Shown here: positions 15,980 through 25,478 of the stretch, piece by piece
Layout: the number at the start of each line of letters is the position of its first letter
Position numbering within the stretch: position 1 is the stretch's first letter
DNA from: Pseudomonas cerasi
GTDB lineage: Bacteria > Pseudomonadota > Gammaproteobacteria > Pseudomonadales > Pseudomonadaceae
Length of the DNA: 64,000 nt
Assembly (NCBI RefSeq): GCF_900074915.1
Contig: NZ_LT222319.1
Location: forward strand, 3,877,001 to 3,941,000
Reading direction: 5' to 3'
Notes under the pieces: model-generated
Databases searched by the model: none
What the model saw: only the letters and a program-made list of their open reading frames with translations
Told to the model about the DNA's origin: nothing
Translations under genes and position numbers: made by a program

Positions 15980-17146
15980 TTACTGGGCCTGCAAAACCTC
16001 ATCGGCCTTGCCACCGGCATCCTGAATCACCAGGTGGATGAAGTGCAGCTTGGCGATGACCGCTTGAGGCAGTACGAACGGATAGAAATCCGGCTGCCCC
16101 ATGCTGCGTGACAACTCGTTGAGCATGCTCGCCAGCTCAATCCAGGCATTGACGAACGACAGGAACGCCGGGCCGCCCGGATGCTGAGGGTCGTAGAGTA
16201 CTTCCAGCGGAAACGGCTGGTAATCGAGCTCCATGTCGCGAGCGCTCATGCCAAACCCCAGCGCGGTGTCGACCGCATCCATCATGTGCAGGTAATGCGC
16301 CCAGGTTTCGGCCCAGTCTTCCCACGGATGCATGGTCGCGTAGGCACTGACGAAGCTTTCCTGCCAGTTGTCCGGCGCACCGTTCTGGTAGTGATGATCG
16401 AGCGCGTCGGCGTAGCTGGCGCGCTCGTCGCCGAACAGGTTGCGATAACTGTCCTGCCAGTGGGTATTGGCGATGAGCCGATCCCAGTAGTAGTGGCCGA
16501 CTTCATGACGGAAATGGCCAAGCAAGGTGCGATAGGGTTCGTGCAGCTGCACGCGCATCGCTTCACGGTGTGCGTCGTCGGCTTCTTCGATGTTCAGGGT
16601 GATCAGGCCGTTGGCATGGCCTGTAGTTGGCAGGTTGCCCTCCAGATCGACACCGACGAAGTCGAAGGCCAGGCCGGTCTCTTCGTCGACAGTCTTGGGA
16701 ATGACCTGCAGGCCCAAGGAAATCAGCTGCGCCACCAGACGCCGTTTGGCGGTCTCGACCTTGCGCCAGCGCTCGCCGTTTTCAACCACCGACAGGTCGG
16801 GAATGGTGTGATTGAGGCTGCACGCAACACAGAATTCGCCGGAATTATGCTCTGGAAAAAGCCAGTTACAGGCTGCTGGGGTGCCGAGGTTGGCGCAACG
16901 CCGATACAACCCGACACCCGGCTCATCGCTCAGGCGCCAGGTAGTAGGCTCAGGCCCCGCTTCGAGCGTAGCGACACGCCCCTGCTCAGGCAGGTAGCCC
17001 AGCGCTGCAGAACAGGCCAGGCATTGGGTATTGGGGAAAAACACCGACTGGCCACAGGTGCACTGCCAGACCTTGCTGTTACGTTTGGATTCGCCGACAA
17101 ATGGGGCGGTGATGCGTGAACTCAGTTGCTCGAAAAAGCGATACAT
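15980..17146 (-). CDS. putative zinc-binding metallopeptidase
   Basis: The protein has about 388 residues and its ATG follows GGGAG by seven bases; an in-frame start eight codons earlier is less likely. The N-terminus contains paired Cys motifs of a zinc ribbon (CTCG and CLAC, then CANLG, CNWLF and CVAC). The catalytic signature is HEVGHYYWD near residue 220 (HExxH), with WAETWAHYLHMMD downstream supplying the third ligand region. I recognise this as the uncharacterised zinc-ribbon metallopeptidase family common in Proteobacteria. No signal peptide is present, so it is cytoplasmic. Substrate unknown. Confidence 0.8.
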   Translation of the reverse strand: MYRFFEQLSSRITAPFVGESKRNSKVWQCTCGQSVFFPNTQCLACSAALGYLPEQGRVATLEAGPEPTTWRLSDEPGVGLYRRCANLGTPAACNWLFPEHNSGEFCVACSLNHTIPDLSVVENGERWRKVETAKRRLVAQLISLGLQVIPKTVDEETGLAFDFVGVDLEGNLPTTGHANGLITLNIEEADDAHREAMRVQLHEPYRTLLGHFRHEVGHYYWDRLIANTHWQDSYRNLFGDERASYADALDHHYQNGAPDNWQESFVSAYATMHPWEDWAETWAHYLHMMDAVDTALGFGMSARDMELDYQPFPLEVLYDPQHPGGPAFLSFVNAWIELASMLNELSRSMGQPDFYPFVLPQAVIAKLHFIHLVIQDAGGKADEVLQAQ

Positions 17147-17279
17147 GGCGATCTCCCGTTGACCTTGCATGGACTAGATCATACCGACGCTTCAGGGGTT
17201 CAAAATATTATCGAGCGGCATGGATGATGAGGCTTACGGCGTGTTCATGGGCCAAAACGGTGCGTCGCACGGTAGTCGG

Positions 17280-17417
17280 GATTATCGTTCCGCACGCTCC
17301 AGCGTGGGAATGCCGTGCGTGACGCTCCGCGTCACAGATCTACGCCGCACCATCACACTCAAGACCGGACGCAGAGCGTCCAGAACTGCATGCGACGCGG
17401 AGCGTCGCACGATAATC
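17280..17417. repeat. dispersed palindromic element, about 138 bp
   Basis: The outer inverted repeat is GATTATCGT / ACGATAATC. Inside are nested short palindromes built from CACGCTCC-GCGTGGGAATGC and GACGCAGAGCGTC units. The same family occurs at 36302-36436 and in tandem at 31641-32162. This element fills the gap between the metallopeptidase and ligA; no gene is seen in it. Confidence 0.8.
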
Positions 17418-17442
17418 AGGGCATACGGAGCGTCGGTCTTCC

Positions 17443-19806
17443 TCAATCAACCGCCACACCCAGCTCGGTCAAACGTTTGAGCAGTGCATCTTCGTCCAGC
17501 ACGGTAAGGCCGAGTTCGTTGGCCTTGGTCAGCTTCGAGCCGGCACCCGGCCCGGCAACCACGGTGTGGGTCTTGGCCGAGACCGAGCCGGACACCTTGG
17601 CACCTAGGCTTTCGAGCTTTTCCTTGGCGACATCGCGGCTCATGCGTTCCAGCGAGCCGGTCAGTACCCAGGTCTGGCCAGCCAGCGGCAAACCTTCGAC
17701 GGTTTTTTTCTCGCTGCGCCAGTGCATGCCGAAGTCCTTGAGCTGGGCTTCGATGGCGCGGGCGCGCTCGGCGTTTGCGCTGTCGTCGAAGAAATCGCGA
17801 ACCGACTTGGCCTGTTTCTCCGGCAGTGCCTGACGCATGTCCAGCCAGTCGGCACTGATGATGGCTTCCAGCGTACCGAACCGGTCCGCCAGTTTCTGCG
17901 CAGCACCCGGCCCTACCGACGGAATGTGCAGTTTGTCGATCATCCCTTCCAGCGTGGTGCTGGCCGCGAACTCGGCGCCCAGCTCGCCCTGGTCCTGCAA
18001 TTGCAAACCGCATTCACCGAGCAGCGCATCGATGACGCTACGGTTGTGCTCGTCCTCGAAGAAGCTGTGAATCTCGTATGCGACTTCCAGGCCGACATCC
18101 GGCAGGTAGGTCAGCACTTCCGGCAAGGCCTGTTGGACACGCTCCAGCGACGCCAGCGAACGCGCCAGGACCTTGGCCGTCTCTTCACCCACATCGGGAA
18201 TGCCCAAGGCATAGATGAAACGCGCCAGGGTCGGCTGTCGGCTGTCGGCGATGGCCTTGAGCAATTTATTGCTGGAGATTTCCGCGAAACCTTCCAGGTC
18301 AATGATCTGTTCGTATTTCAGTTTGTACAGATCGGCAGGCGAGCCGATGAGTTTCTCATCGACCAGTTGCTCGATGGTCTTGTCACCCAGCCCTTCGATG
18401 TCCATGGCGCGACGCGATACGTAATGAATGATCGCCTGCTTGAGTTGCGCACCGCAGGCCAGACGCCCGACACAGCGATACACCGCGCCCTCGGTGACGG
18501 TTTCCTTGCCTTTGCTGCGTTTGATCAGCTGCGTGCGCTCGACATGCGAGCCGCACACCGGGCAGGTCTGTGGAACCTGCACCGCCCTGGCATCCTCGGG
18601 GCGGCGCTCGGCAACCACCTGCACTACCTGCGGAATCACGTCACCGGCACGCCGGATGATTACCGTGTCGCCAATCATCAGGCCGAGCCGCGCCACTTCG
18701 TCCATGTTATGCAGCGTGGCGTTGGCGACCATGACGCCTGCCACCTTGACCGGCTTGAGCCGCGCGACCGGCGTTACTGCGCCCGTGCGGCCTACCTGGA
18801 ACTCGACATCCAGCAGTTCGGTCAGTTCTTCCATAGCGGGGAATTTGTGGGCAATCGCCCAGCGCGGCTCACGGGCGCGAAAGCCCAGTTCGCGCTGCGC
18901 TGCCAGGTTGTTGACCTTGAACACCACGCCGTCGATCTCGTAAGTCAGCGCCAGGCGTCGCTCACCGATATCGCGGTAATAGGCCAGACACTCCTCGACG
19001 CCATTCGCCAGTTTCAGCTCGCGGCTGACCGGCATGCCCCATTTTTTCAACGTTTCAAGCACGCCAATATGAGTGTCGGCGATTTCCGCCGACGTCTGGC
19101 CCAGGCCATAGCAGCAAAACTCCAGCGGCCGGTTGGCCGTGATCTTCGAATCCAGCTGACGCAGGCTGCCTGCCGCTGCGTTGCGCGGGTTGGCGAAGGT
19201 CTTGCCGCCGATTTCCAGCTGACTGGCGTTGAGGCGCTCGAAACCGGCCTTGGACATGAACACTTCACCGCGCACTTCCAGCACATCCGGCCAGCCTTTG
19301 CCCTGCAGCTTGAGCGGGATGTTGCGCACTGTGCGCACATTGACGCTGATGTCTTCGCCGGTGGTGCCGTCGCCGCGCGTCGCACCCCGCACCAGCGCGC
19401 CGTCGCGATACAGCAGGCTGACTGCCAGACCGTCCAGCTTGGGCTCGCAGCTGTACTGCACCTTGCTGCCTTCGCCAAACAGGTCGCCGGCCGGCAGATC
19501 CAGCCCCTCGGTGACCCGGCGATCGAATTCGAGCATGTCGTTTTCTTCGAACGCGTTGCCCAGGCTGAGCATCGGCATTTCGTGGCGCACCTGGGTAAAC
19601 GCCGACAAGGCCGCGCTTCCGACCCGCTGCGTCGGCGAATCGGGAGTGACCAGATGAGGGTTTTCCGCCTCCAGGGCCTTGAGCTCGTGAAACAGGCGGT
19701 CGTACTCGACATCCGGAATGCTCGGCTCATCCAGAACGTGGTAGCGGTAGTTGTGCTCATCCAGCTGTGCACGCAGTTCCAGGATTCGGGTTTCGACGGC
19801 CTTCAT
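17443..19806 (-). CDS. ligA: NAD-dependent DNA ligase
   Basis: LigA seals nicks in DNA using NAD+, joining Okazaki fragments and completing repair. The 787-residue protein has an N-terminal NMN-binding domain (DEHNYRYHVLDEPSIPDVEYDRL in two parts), the adenylated Lys in EPKLDGLAVSLLYRDG (about residue 124), and the nucleotidyltransferase and OB domains. A four-Cys zinc finger follows (CPVCGSH...CVGRLACG, about 415-440), then helix-hairpin-helix repeats and a C-terminal BRCT domain (TWVLTGSLERMSRD). The start MKAVETRILEL is chosen over one five codons upstream, because it follows GAGAGA and matches family ends. It lies downstream of zipA with an intrinsic terminator in between. Confidence 0.97.
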   Translation of the reverse strand: MKAVETRILELRAQLDEHNYRYHVLDEPSIPDVEYDRLFHELKALEAENPHLVTPDSPTQRVGSAALSAFTQVRHEMPMLSLGNAFEENDMLEFDRRVTEGLDLPAGDLFGEGSKVQYSCEPKLDGLAVSLLYRDGALVRGATRGDGTTGEDISVNVRTVRNIPLKLQGKGWPDVLEVRGEVFMSKAGFERLNASQLEIGGKTFANPRNAAAGSLRQLDSKITANRPLEFCCYGLGQTSAEIADTHIGVLETLKKWGMPVSRELKLANGVEECLAYYRDIGERRLALTYEIDGVVFKVNNLAAQRELGFRAREPRWAIAHKFPAMEELTELLDVEFQVGRTGAVTPVARLKPVKVAGVMVANATLHNMDEVARLGLMIGDTVIIRRAGDVIPQVVQVVAERRPEDARAVQVPQTCPVCGSHVERTQLIKRSKGKETVTEGAVYRCVGRLACGAQLKQAIIHYVSRRAMDIEGLGDKTIEQLVDEKLIGSPADLYKLKYEQIIDLEGFAEISSNKLLKAIADSRQPTLARFIYALGIPDVGEETAKVLARSLASLERVQQALPEVLTYLPDVGLEVAYEIHSFFEDEHNRSVIDALLGECGLQLQDQGELGAEFAASTTLEGMIDKLHIPSVGPGAAQKLADRFGTLEAIISADWLDMRQALPEKQAKSVRDFFDDSANAERARAIEAQLKDFGMHWRSEKKTVEGLPLAGQTWVLTGSLERMSRDVAKEKLESLGAKVSGSVSAKTHTVVAGPGAGSKLTKANELGLTVLDEDALLKRLTELGVAVD

Positions 19807-19820
19807 ACGGTGTTCTCTCA

Positions 19821-19848
19821 AAAAGCAAAAAAGCAGCCGAGGCTGCTT
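19821..19848 (-). terminator. intrinsic terminator between zipA and ligA
   Basis: On the minus strand AAGCAGCC-TC-GGCTGCTT is followed by TTTTTGCTTTTT. It ends zipA transcription and lies only about 15 bases before the ligA start, so ligA read from zipA would depend on read-through. Confidence 0.85.
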
Positions 19849-19935
19849 AATCTGTTGGCTCTGTTCTGTTCAGGTCAGGCCCCGCCAGAGCGGGCCGCAG
19901 CACGCTCATGATCGGAGACCTGCCCAAGGGTTTGC

Positions 19936-20799
19936 TCAACCGCGACGCTGGGTCAACGCCCGACGCTCGAACTCGACGATGCGCTGGCGATAATGCTCGA
20001 TGGTCTGCGCGGTCATGACGCTGCGCTGATCATCCTTCAGTTCGCCATCCAGCTCGTGAGCCAGCTTGCGAGCGGCGGCAACCATCACGTCGAATGCCTG
20101 CTTGGGATGACGAGGGCCTGGCAAGCCGAGGAAGAAGCTCACTGCACGGGTGCTGAAATGGTCGATATCGTCCAGGTCGAACACGCCGGGCTTGACCGCA
20201 TTGGCCATCGAGAACAGCACTTCGCCGTTGCCAGCCATGCTCTCGTGACGGTGGAAAATATCCATCTCACCGAAACGCAGGCCGCTTTCCAGAATGTTCT
20301 GCAACAGCGCCGGGCCCCTGAAACCGCCTTCGCTGCGCGAAATCACGCTGATGACCAGCACTTCCTCTACCGGAGGCAGGTACTTGTCTTCGGTGATGCG
20401 CTGGGCCGGCTTGTCGTCCGGGAAATCGTCGTCGCGTGCGGTAAACAGGCTCGGGCCATCGAGATCCAGGTTCAGGTCGCCCTGCTGTGGCTCATCCTTG
20501 CGCTTCTTGTCACTGCGCTTCTCGCTGTTGCCACGCTTGCCTTCACGCGGGCTGGCGCTCATGGACGGCAGATCGTGCTCGTCGAGCTGCGGCTCCTTGT
20601 GGGTATCCAGCACACGAGGCGGCCCGAGCAGTTCGGCAGACGTGGTCTCTTCTTCATCCGGAAGGTTGGAGAAGCTCCGATCCAGTCTGAATTTCAATTT
20701 ACCCTTGCTGCCGCGCATACGGCGCCAGCCATCAAAGAGAATACCGGCGATGACTATTATGCCGATGACGATCAGCCACTCGCGCAGACCGATTTCCAT
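19936..20799 (-). CDS. zipA: cell division protein ZipA
   Basis: ZipA tethers FtsZ to the inner membrane at the divisome. The 287-residue protein has the expected layout: a single N-terminal transmembrane helix (WLIVIGIIVIAGILFDGW, residues about 8-25) and a short basic segment. A charged, low-complexity linker follows (about residues 40-140, including KRGNSEKRSDKKRKDEPQQ). The C-terminal FtsZ-binding domain contains EVLVISVISRSEGGFRGPAL and LRFGEMDIFHRHE. The order smc-zipA-ligA is the standard Pseudomonas one. Confidence 0.96.
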   Translation of the reverse strand: MEIGLREWLIVIGIIVIAGILFDGWRRMRGSKGKLKFRLDRSFSNLPDEEETTSAELLGPPRVLDTHKEPQLDEHDLPSMSASPREGKRGNSEKRSDKKRKDEPQQGDLNLDLDGPSLFTARDDDFPDDKPAQRITEDKYLPPVEEVLVISVISRSEGGFRGPALLQNILESGLRFGEMDIFHRHESMAGNGEVLFSMANAVKPGVFDLDDIDHFSTRAVSFFLGLPGPRHPKQAFDVMVAAARKLAHELDGELKDDQRSVMTAQTIEHYRQRIVEFERRALTQRRG

Positions 20800-21049
20800 G
20801 TAATCCAGTGCCTCTAATGAAGAAATCTGAAAATAAGGGCCTAAACCCCTTTAATACGTGGTGCCAAGTCTATGTTCTGACTGGCAATTCGCCCACGCGA
20901 AAATAAAAAGTGGTCACTAAACTAGCACGACCAAAGGTAACTTTACACCGTCTGTTACGTCTCTTCGCCGCCCAAGTTGCCATCTCATGTACCAGCGTCT
21001 CGTTTTCAGGCCTCTGGACAGCCACTTGCCCGCAAAACGAGGCGTCGAA

Positions 21050-24000
21050 TCAGGCATCCACCAGCGCCATCGCCTGCTCCACATCCACCGCCACCAGCCG
21101 CGAACAACCGGGCTCGTGCATCGTTACCCCCATCAGCTGATCAGCCATTTCCATGGCGATCTTGTTGTGGGTGATATAGATGAACTGCACCGTTTGTGAC
21201 ATTTCTTTCACCAAACGTGCATAGCGACCCACGTTGGCGTCATCCAGCGGCGCATCCACCTCGTCAAGCATGCAAAACGGCGCAGGATTGAGTTTGAAAA
21301 TGGCAAAAACCAGCGCCAGCGCCGTCAGGGCTTTTTCACCACCCGACAGCAAATGAATGGTGCTGTTCTTCTTGCCGGGGGGACGCGCCATGATTGTCAC
21401 CCCAGTATCGAGTAAATCTTCGCCCGTCAGTTCCAAATAAGCGGAGCCGCCACCGAAAACTTTTGGGAAAAGTGCCTGAATTCCGCTGTTTATCTGATCG
21501 AAGGTATCCTTGAAGCGGTTTCGGGTCTCCTTGTCGATCTTGCGAATGACGTTTTCCAGAGTGTCCAGCGCTTCGACCAGATCGGCATCCTGCGCATCCA
21601 GATAGCGCTTGCGCTCGGACTGCTGCTGATACTCGTCGATGGCCGCGAGGTTGATCGCGCCCAGGCGCTGAATACGCCCGGCGATGCTTTCCAGTTGCTG
21701 CTCGGCAGCCTGTTCGCTGGCTTCCGGCGTCAGTGTCGCGAGCACGCCATGCAGGTCATAGCCGTCTTCATGCAACTGGTCCTGCAAGGCTTTGCGACGC
21801 ACCGTCAGCGCCTGCCACTCCAGACGCTGTTGTTCCAGCTGGCCACGCAGCAGCTGCGATTGCTGCTCGGCCTGAGTGCGGCGCTTTTCTGCCTCGCGCA
21901 ATTCGCGGTCAGCGTCTTCGAGTGCGTTCTTGGCGATGCGCATTTCGTCATCGACCACCATGCGCCGCTCCAGCAATTCTTCAAGCTTGAGGCGCAGTTC
22001 TTCGAGCGGTGCCTCGCCCTCCTCCAGATTCAGGCTCAGTTGCTCGCGCTTCTCGGTCAGCCTTTCGGACTGCATGCGCAGGCGCTCCAGCGCCTGACGG
22101 GTCGAATCGTATTGCGCCTTGATCGAGCCGAGACGCACCGCCAGCTGATGACTGTGATCCTTGTGCTGCCGCGCATCCTGACGTATCCGGTCCAGACGCT
22201 CACGCAGCGCATCACGCTGGGCCTGCAGCACCTCGCGCTGCTCGGTATCCTGCGCCATGCTGTCCAGTGCATCCTGCAATTGCAGGCGCGATTCGCCGAG
22301 GTGCTCGTGCTCGACAGCGCGTTGCTCACCCAACTCGGCCAATTCTTCATCAAGACGAGTGCGCCGCAGGGTCAACTGCTCGACTTTTACCCGGACCGCC
22401 GACAACTGCGCTTTCAGTTCGCTTTGCTGACGGGTTTCGTCCTGCACGCGACGGCGCAACTGCTCACGAGCGTCTTCCTGCTGCGACTGCTGCTCGCGCA
22501 AGACCAGCAACTGCTCTTCCAGGGTGGCCAGAGTCGCTTCGCGCTCGTCGCGCTCCAGACCCAGCTGCTGCAATTCCTGGCCGCGCGCCAGCACCCCGCT
22601 CTGCGCTTCGCTGGCGCGGCGTACACGCAAAAAGTGCCGCCCCACCCAGTAGCCGTCACGGCTGATCAGGCTTTGCCCGGCGCTGAGTTGTGCACGCCGC
22701 GCCAGCGCCTCGTCCAGGTTCTCCACCGGTATCACCTGGCCCAGCCAGGCGGACAGATCAACCGTGCTGTCGACCTTTTCCAGCAAGCTACCGGGCGCGC
22801 GAACCGTGTCGGCACCCGCGCCGATCAAGCGCAGATCGCCCTGCTGAAAACCGGCCAGATCGAGCCCGTCGAAGTCATCCACCAACACGGCCTGCAAATC
22901 CGCACCAAGCACGGTTTCCACGGCCAGTTCCCAGCCGGCTTCGACGCTCAGCCCCTCGGCCAGACGCGGCCGTTCGGCCAGTTGCTGATCCCGCAGCCAC
23001 TCGGCAGTGCCGGTGTCCGGGTCAAGTGCCGCCTGCTGCAACGCTTCCAGGGACGCTAGCCGGCCGTTGAGCCGTTGCAACTCGCCCTGCGCCTGCTGTT
23101 GCGCCTGGCTGGCGTGCTGCAACGCCTCGCGCAATTGTTCAAGACGCTCGACCGCCTGCTCCTCGCCCATGTGCAGCTCTTCAAGGGTCATGTCACGGGT
23201 GGCGAGGTCTTCGCTCAATTCCAGAATGGCCGCATCTTCCGGGTCAGCGGCCAGCAGTTGACGCTCTTCGGCCAGCCGCCGCTGGCGCTCTGCAAGGCGT
23301 TCGATGCTCTGTTCCAGCTGTTGAATGCGTGACTGCTGGACCTGTGCCTGACGCTGCGGCTCGGCGGATTGCTGATTGAAGACGTCCCACTTCTCCTGCC
23401 AGCCCTGCATGGCCGCTTCGGCGTCTTCCAGAGCGATGGCCGACTCCTCGGCGGCGGCGCTGGTCATTTCCTGCTCGGGCTCGAGCATCTCCAGCTCTTC
23501 GCCGAGGGTGGCGAGCAAGGTGGTGTCGTGCCCAAGGTGCGATTCGGTTTCCTGGCGGGCACGCTCGGCTTCGCGCAGGTCATCCTGCAATTGGCGCAGC
23601 CGCTGCTGACCGTGCTGAATGCTCTGCTCGACGCGGGCAATGTCGCCGCCGACCGAATAAAAGCGGCCCTGCACCAGGTTAAAGCGCTCGGACAGATCAT
23701 GGTGGCCGTCGCGCAGCCTTTCGATACTGGCATCGGCACTGCGCTGATCGGCCACCAGCGCCTCGAAGCCGACCTCCTGATTGCCAATCACCGCCTCGCG
23801 CTGCCCCACCAGATCATTCAGCGCCTGCCAGCGCAGGGCCGACAATTGCGCTTTCAACTGACGCTCTTCGGCCTTGTATTCCTGATACTTCTCGGCGGCC
23901 TGAGCCTGTCGGTGCAGACGCTCCAGCTGACGCTCGAGCTCTTCACGCAGGTCGGTCAGACGCGCCAGGTTCTCGTGGGTGCGACGAATGCGGTTTTCGG

Positions 24001-24538
24001 TTTCCCGGCGCCGCTCCTTGTACTTGGAAATCCCTGCGGCCTCTTCGATGAAGTTGCGCAGGTCTTCGGGCTTGGCTTCGATCAGCTTGGAGATCATGCC
24101 CTGTTCGATGATCGAATAGCTGCGCGGCCCGAGGCCGGTGCCGAGGAAGATGTCGGTGATGTCGCGACGGCGGCATTTGGTGCCGTTTAGGTAGTAGCTG
24201 TTCTGACTGTCGCGGGTCACTTTGCGGCGAATGGAGATTTCCGCATACGCCGCGTACTCGCCGACCAGCGTGCCGTCCGAGTTGTCGAAGACCAGTTCGA
24301 TGCTGGCCTGGCTGACCGGTTTGCGGCTGGTGGAGCCGTTGAAGATGACGTCGGTCATCGACTCGCCGCGCAGGTTCTTGGCCGAGCTTTCGCCCATCAC
24401 CCAGCGCACGGCGTCGATGATATTGGATTTGCCACAGCCATTGGGGCCGACGACAGCCGCCATGTTGCTGGGGAAGTTCACCGTGGTGGGGTCGACGAAA
24501 GATTTGAACCCCGCCAGCTTGATGCACTTCAGGCGCAC
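21050..24538 (-). CDS. smc: chromosome segregation protein SMC
   Basis: SMC is the ATPase of bacterial condensin. I place the start at the GTG giving MRLKCIKLAGFKSFVDPTTV, the usual N-terminus, which makes 1162 residues; the longer open frame adds 36 residues overlapping the upstream gene. Landmarks are Walker A GPNGCGKSN (about 32-40), two long coiled coils (about 170-500 and 680-1000) around a hinge near residues 520-650, the signature LLSGGEKALTALALVFAI (about 1065) and Walker B FCMLDEVDAPLDD (about 1095). It starts four bases after the stop of the GntR gene, so the two are probably co-transcribed. Confidence 0.97.
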   Translation of the reverse strand: MRLKCIKLAGFKSFVDPTTVNFPSNMAAVVGPNGCGKSNIIDAVRWVMGESSAKNLRGESMTDVIFNGSTSRKPVSQASIELVFDNSDGTLVGEYAAYAEISIRRKVTRDSQNSYYLNGTKCRRRDITDIFLGTGLGPRSYSIIEQGMISKLIEAKPEDLRNFIEEAAGISKYKERRRETENRIRRTHENLARLTDLREELERQLERLHRQAQAAEKYQEYKAEERQLKAQLSALRWQALNDLVGQREAVIGNQEVGFEALVADQRSADASIERLRDGHHDLSERFNLVQGRFYSVGGDIARVEQSIQHGQQRLRQLQDDLREAERARQETESHLGHDTTLLATLGEELEMLEPEQEMTSAAAEESAIALEDAEAAMQGWQEKWDVFNQQSAEPQRQAQVQQSRIQQLEQSIERLAERQRRLAEERQLLAADPEDAAILELSEDLATRDMTLEELHMGEEQAVERLEQLREALQHASQAQQQAQGELQRLNGRLASLEALQQAALDPDTGTAEWLRDQQLAERPRLAEGLSVEAGWELAVETVLGADLQAVLVDDFDGLDLAGFQQGDLRLIGAGADTVRAPGSLLEKVDSTVDLSAWLGQVIPVENLDEALARRAQLSAGQSLISRDGYWVGRHFLRVRRASEAQSGVLARGQELQQLGLERDEREATLATLEEQLLVLREQQSQQEDAREQLRRRVQDETRQQSELKAQLSAVRVKVEQLTLRRTRLDEELAELGEQRAVEHEHLGESRLQLQDALDSMAQDTEQREVLQAQRDALRERLDRIRQDARQHKDHSHQLAVRLGSIKAQYDSTRQALERLRMQSERLTEKREQLSLNLEEGEAPLEELRLKLEELLERRMVVDDEMRIAKNALEDADRELREAEKRRTQAEQQSQLLRGQLEQQRLEWQALTVRRKALQDQLHEDGYDLHGVLATLTPEASEQAAEQQLESIAGRIQRLGAINLAAIDEYQQQSERKRYLDAQDADLVEALDTLENVIRKIDKETRNRFKDTFDQINSGIQALFPKVFGGGSAYLELTGEDLLDTGVTIMARPPGKKNSTIHLLSGGEKALTALALVFAIFKLNPAPFCMLDEVDAPLDDANVGRYARLVKEMSQTVQFIYITHNKIAMEMADQLMGVTMHEPGCSRLVAVDVEQAMALVDA

Positions 24539-24542
24539 GGCG

Positions 24543-25202
24543 TCAGCCCTTTGCCAGGGCGGCCAGCACCAGCTGGCAGCTGCGCTGACAGTAGCTGACC
24601 AGCACGACACGAATCTTCGGTATGTCCCGCGCCACCACTGCGCCAAGCAGTTCGTCGAACAATGCCAGGTAGTCGCCCATATCGGCCTTGCGTTGCTCGA
24701 GCGCGAGGAAATAGCTGCGGCTCATGGAAGGCTGCAGGTTCTCGACGGTTTCCTCGAGGTACGGGTTGTTGGCGAACGGATAGGCCGCGCGCATCACATT
24801 GAAGCTCTCTTCGACGAATGCGTTGACGTCCTGCTGCTGGAAACTGCCCTGCAGACGCTGTTGTATCTGCAGAAACGGCGCAAGATCGTCCTCGGTCTTC
24901 CAGCGCTCGACCACCGCATTGGCCAGCAGAATGTAAAGCTCGCTCATCAGGCAGCACAGGCTGGTGACGTTATGGGCGTTGAGCACCGTGACCTGCGCGC
25001 CACGACGCGGCAGGATCACCACCAGGTGGCGGCGCTCCAGAATCAGCAGTGCTTCGCGCACGGAGCCACGGCTGACGTTCAACGCCTGCGTGACTTTCTG
25101 CTCCTGAATACGCTCTCCAGGCTTGAGCTCACCGCGAATGATCCGCTCGGCAAGATGATGAGCAATTTGCTCAGCGAGGCTGTCCGGGGCCTTGAACGTC
25201 AT
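24543..25202 (-). CDS. GntR family transcriptional regulator (FCD domain)
   Basis: This 219-residue regulator has an N-terminal winged helix (LAEQIAHHLAERIIRGELKPGERIQEQ in two parts, then NVSRGSVREALLILERRHLV). A helical FCD ligand-binding domain follows from about residue 75, with the metal/ligand His and Arg positions in MSELYILLAN and NVMRAAY. It is divergent from xdhA across a 276-bp region containing an inverted repeat, and it runs directly into smc. Position suggests control of the xanthine dehydrogenase operon, sensing a purine or catabolite; the ligand is not known from sequence. Confidence 0.9.
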   Translation of the reverse strand: MTFKAPDSLAEQIAHHLAERIIRGELKPGERIQEQKVTQALNVSRGSVREALLILERRHLVVILPRRGAQVTVLNAHNVTSLCCLMSELYILLANAVVERWKTEDDLAPFLQIQQRLQGSFQQQDVNAFVEESFNVMRAAYPFANNPYLEETVENLQPSMSRSYFLALEQRKADMGDYLALFDELLGAVVARDIPKIRVVLVSYCQRSCQLVLAALAKG

Positions 25203-25385
25203 GACTATCCTTCAGAAAAAACCAGTTCAGCATGCAAGTCGCGGAGTGTATCGCAACCGGCACGGGTGGCGCAGGGCCATAAACACGGAAACTGGCACGA
25301 AATACGCAAAACCTTGAATACACCCGGCAGGCGATTCAAGAACCAGAGGCTGTTTGATCGGCAGATCGCCGAAAAACTCAATTTC

Positions 25386-25401
25386 CTGACTCCTAAGTCA
25401 G
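25386..25401. promoter_or_regulatory. inverted repeat in the GntR-xdhA intergenic region
   Basis: CTGACT-CCTA-AGTCAG is a perfect 6-bp inverted repeat with a 4-base spacer, about 80 bases before the xdhA start. It is a candidate operator for the divergent GntR protein. It does not match the TTGTnnACAA sites found near the second GntR gene. Confidence 0.4.
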
Positions 25402-25478
25402 AAACAAATTGACCCAATAAACAGAGCTGATAGATTCATCGACATGTCTGATGACAATAAACGTGAGGGCTTTGCGCC

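Noticed and set aside
17722..19911. A long plus-strand frame over ligA
   Set aside because: It is a shadow of ligA on the other strand.
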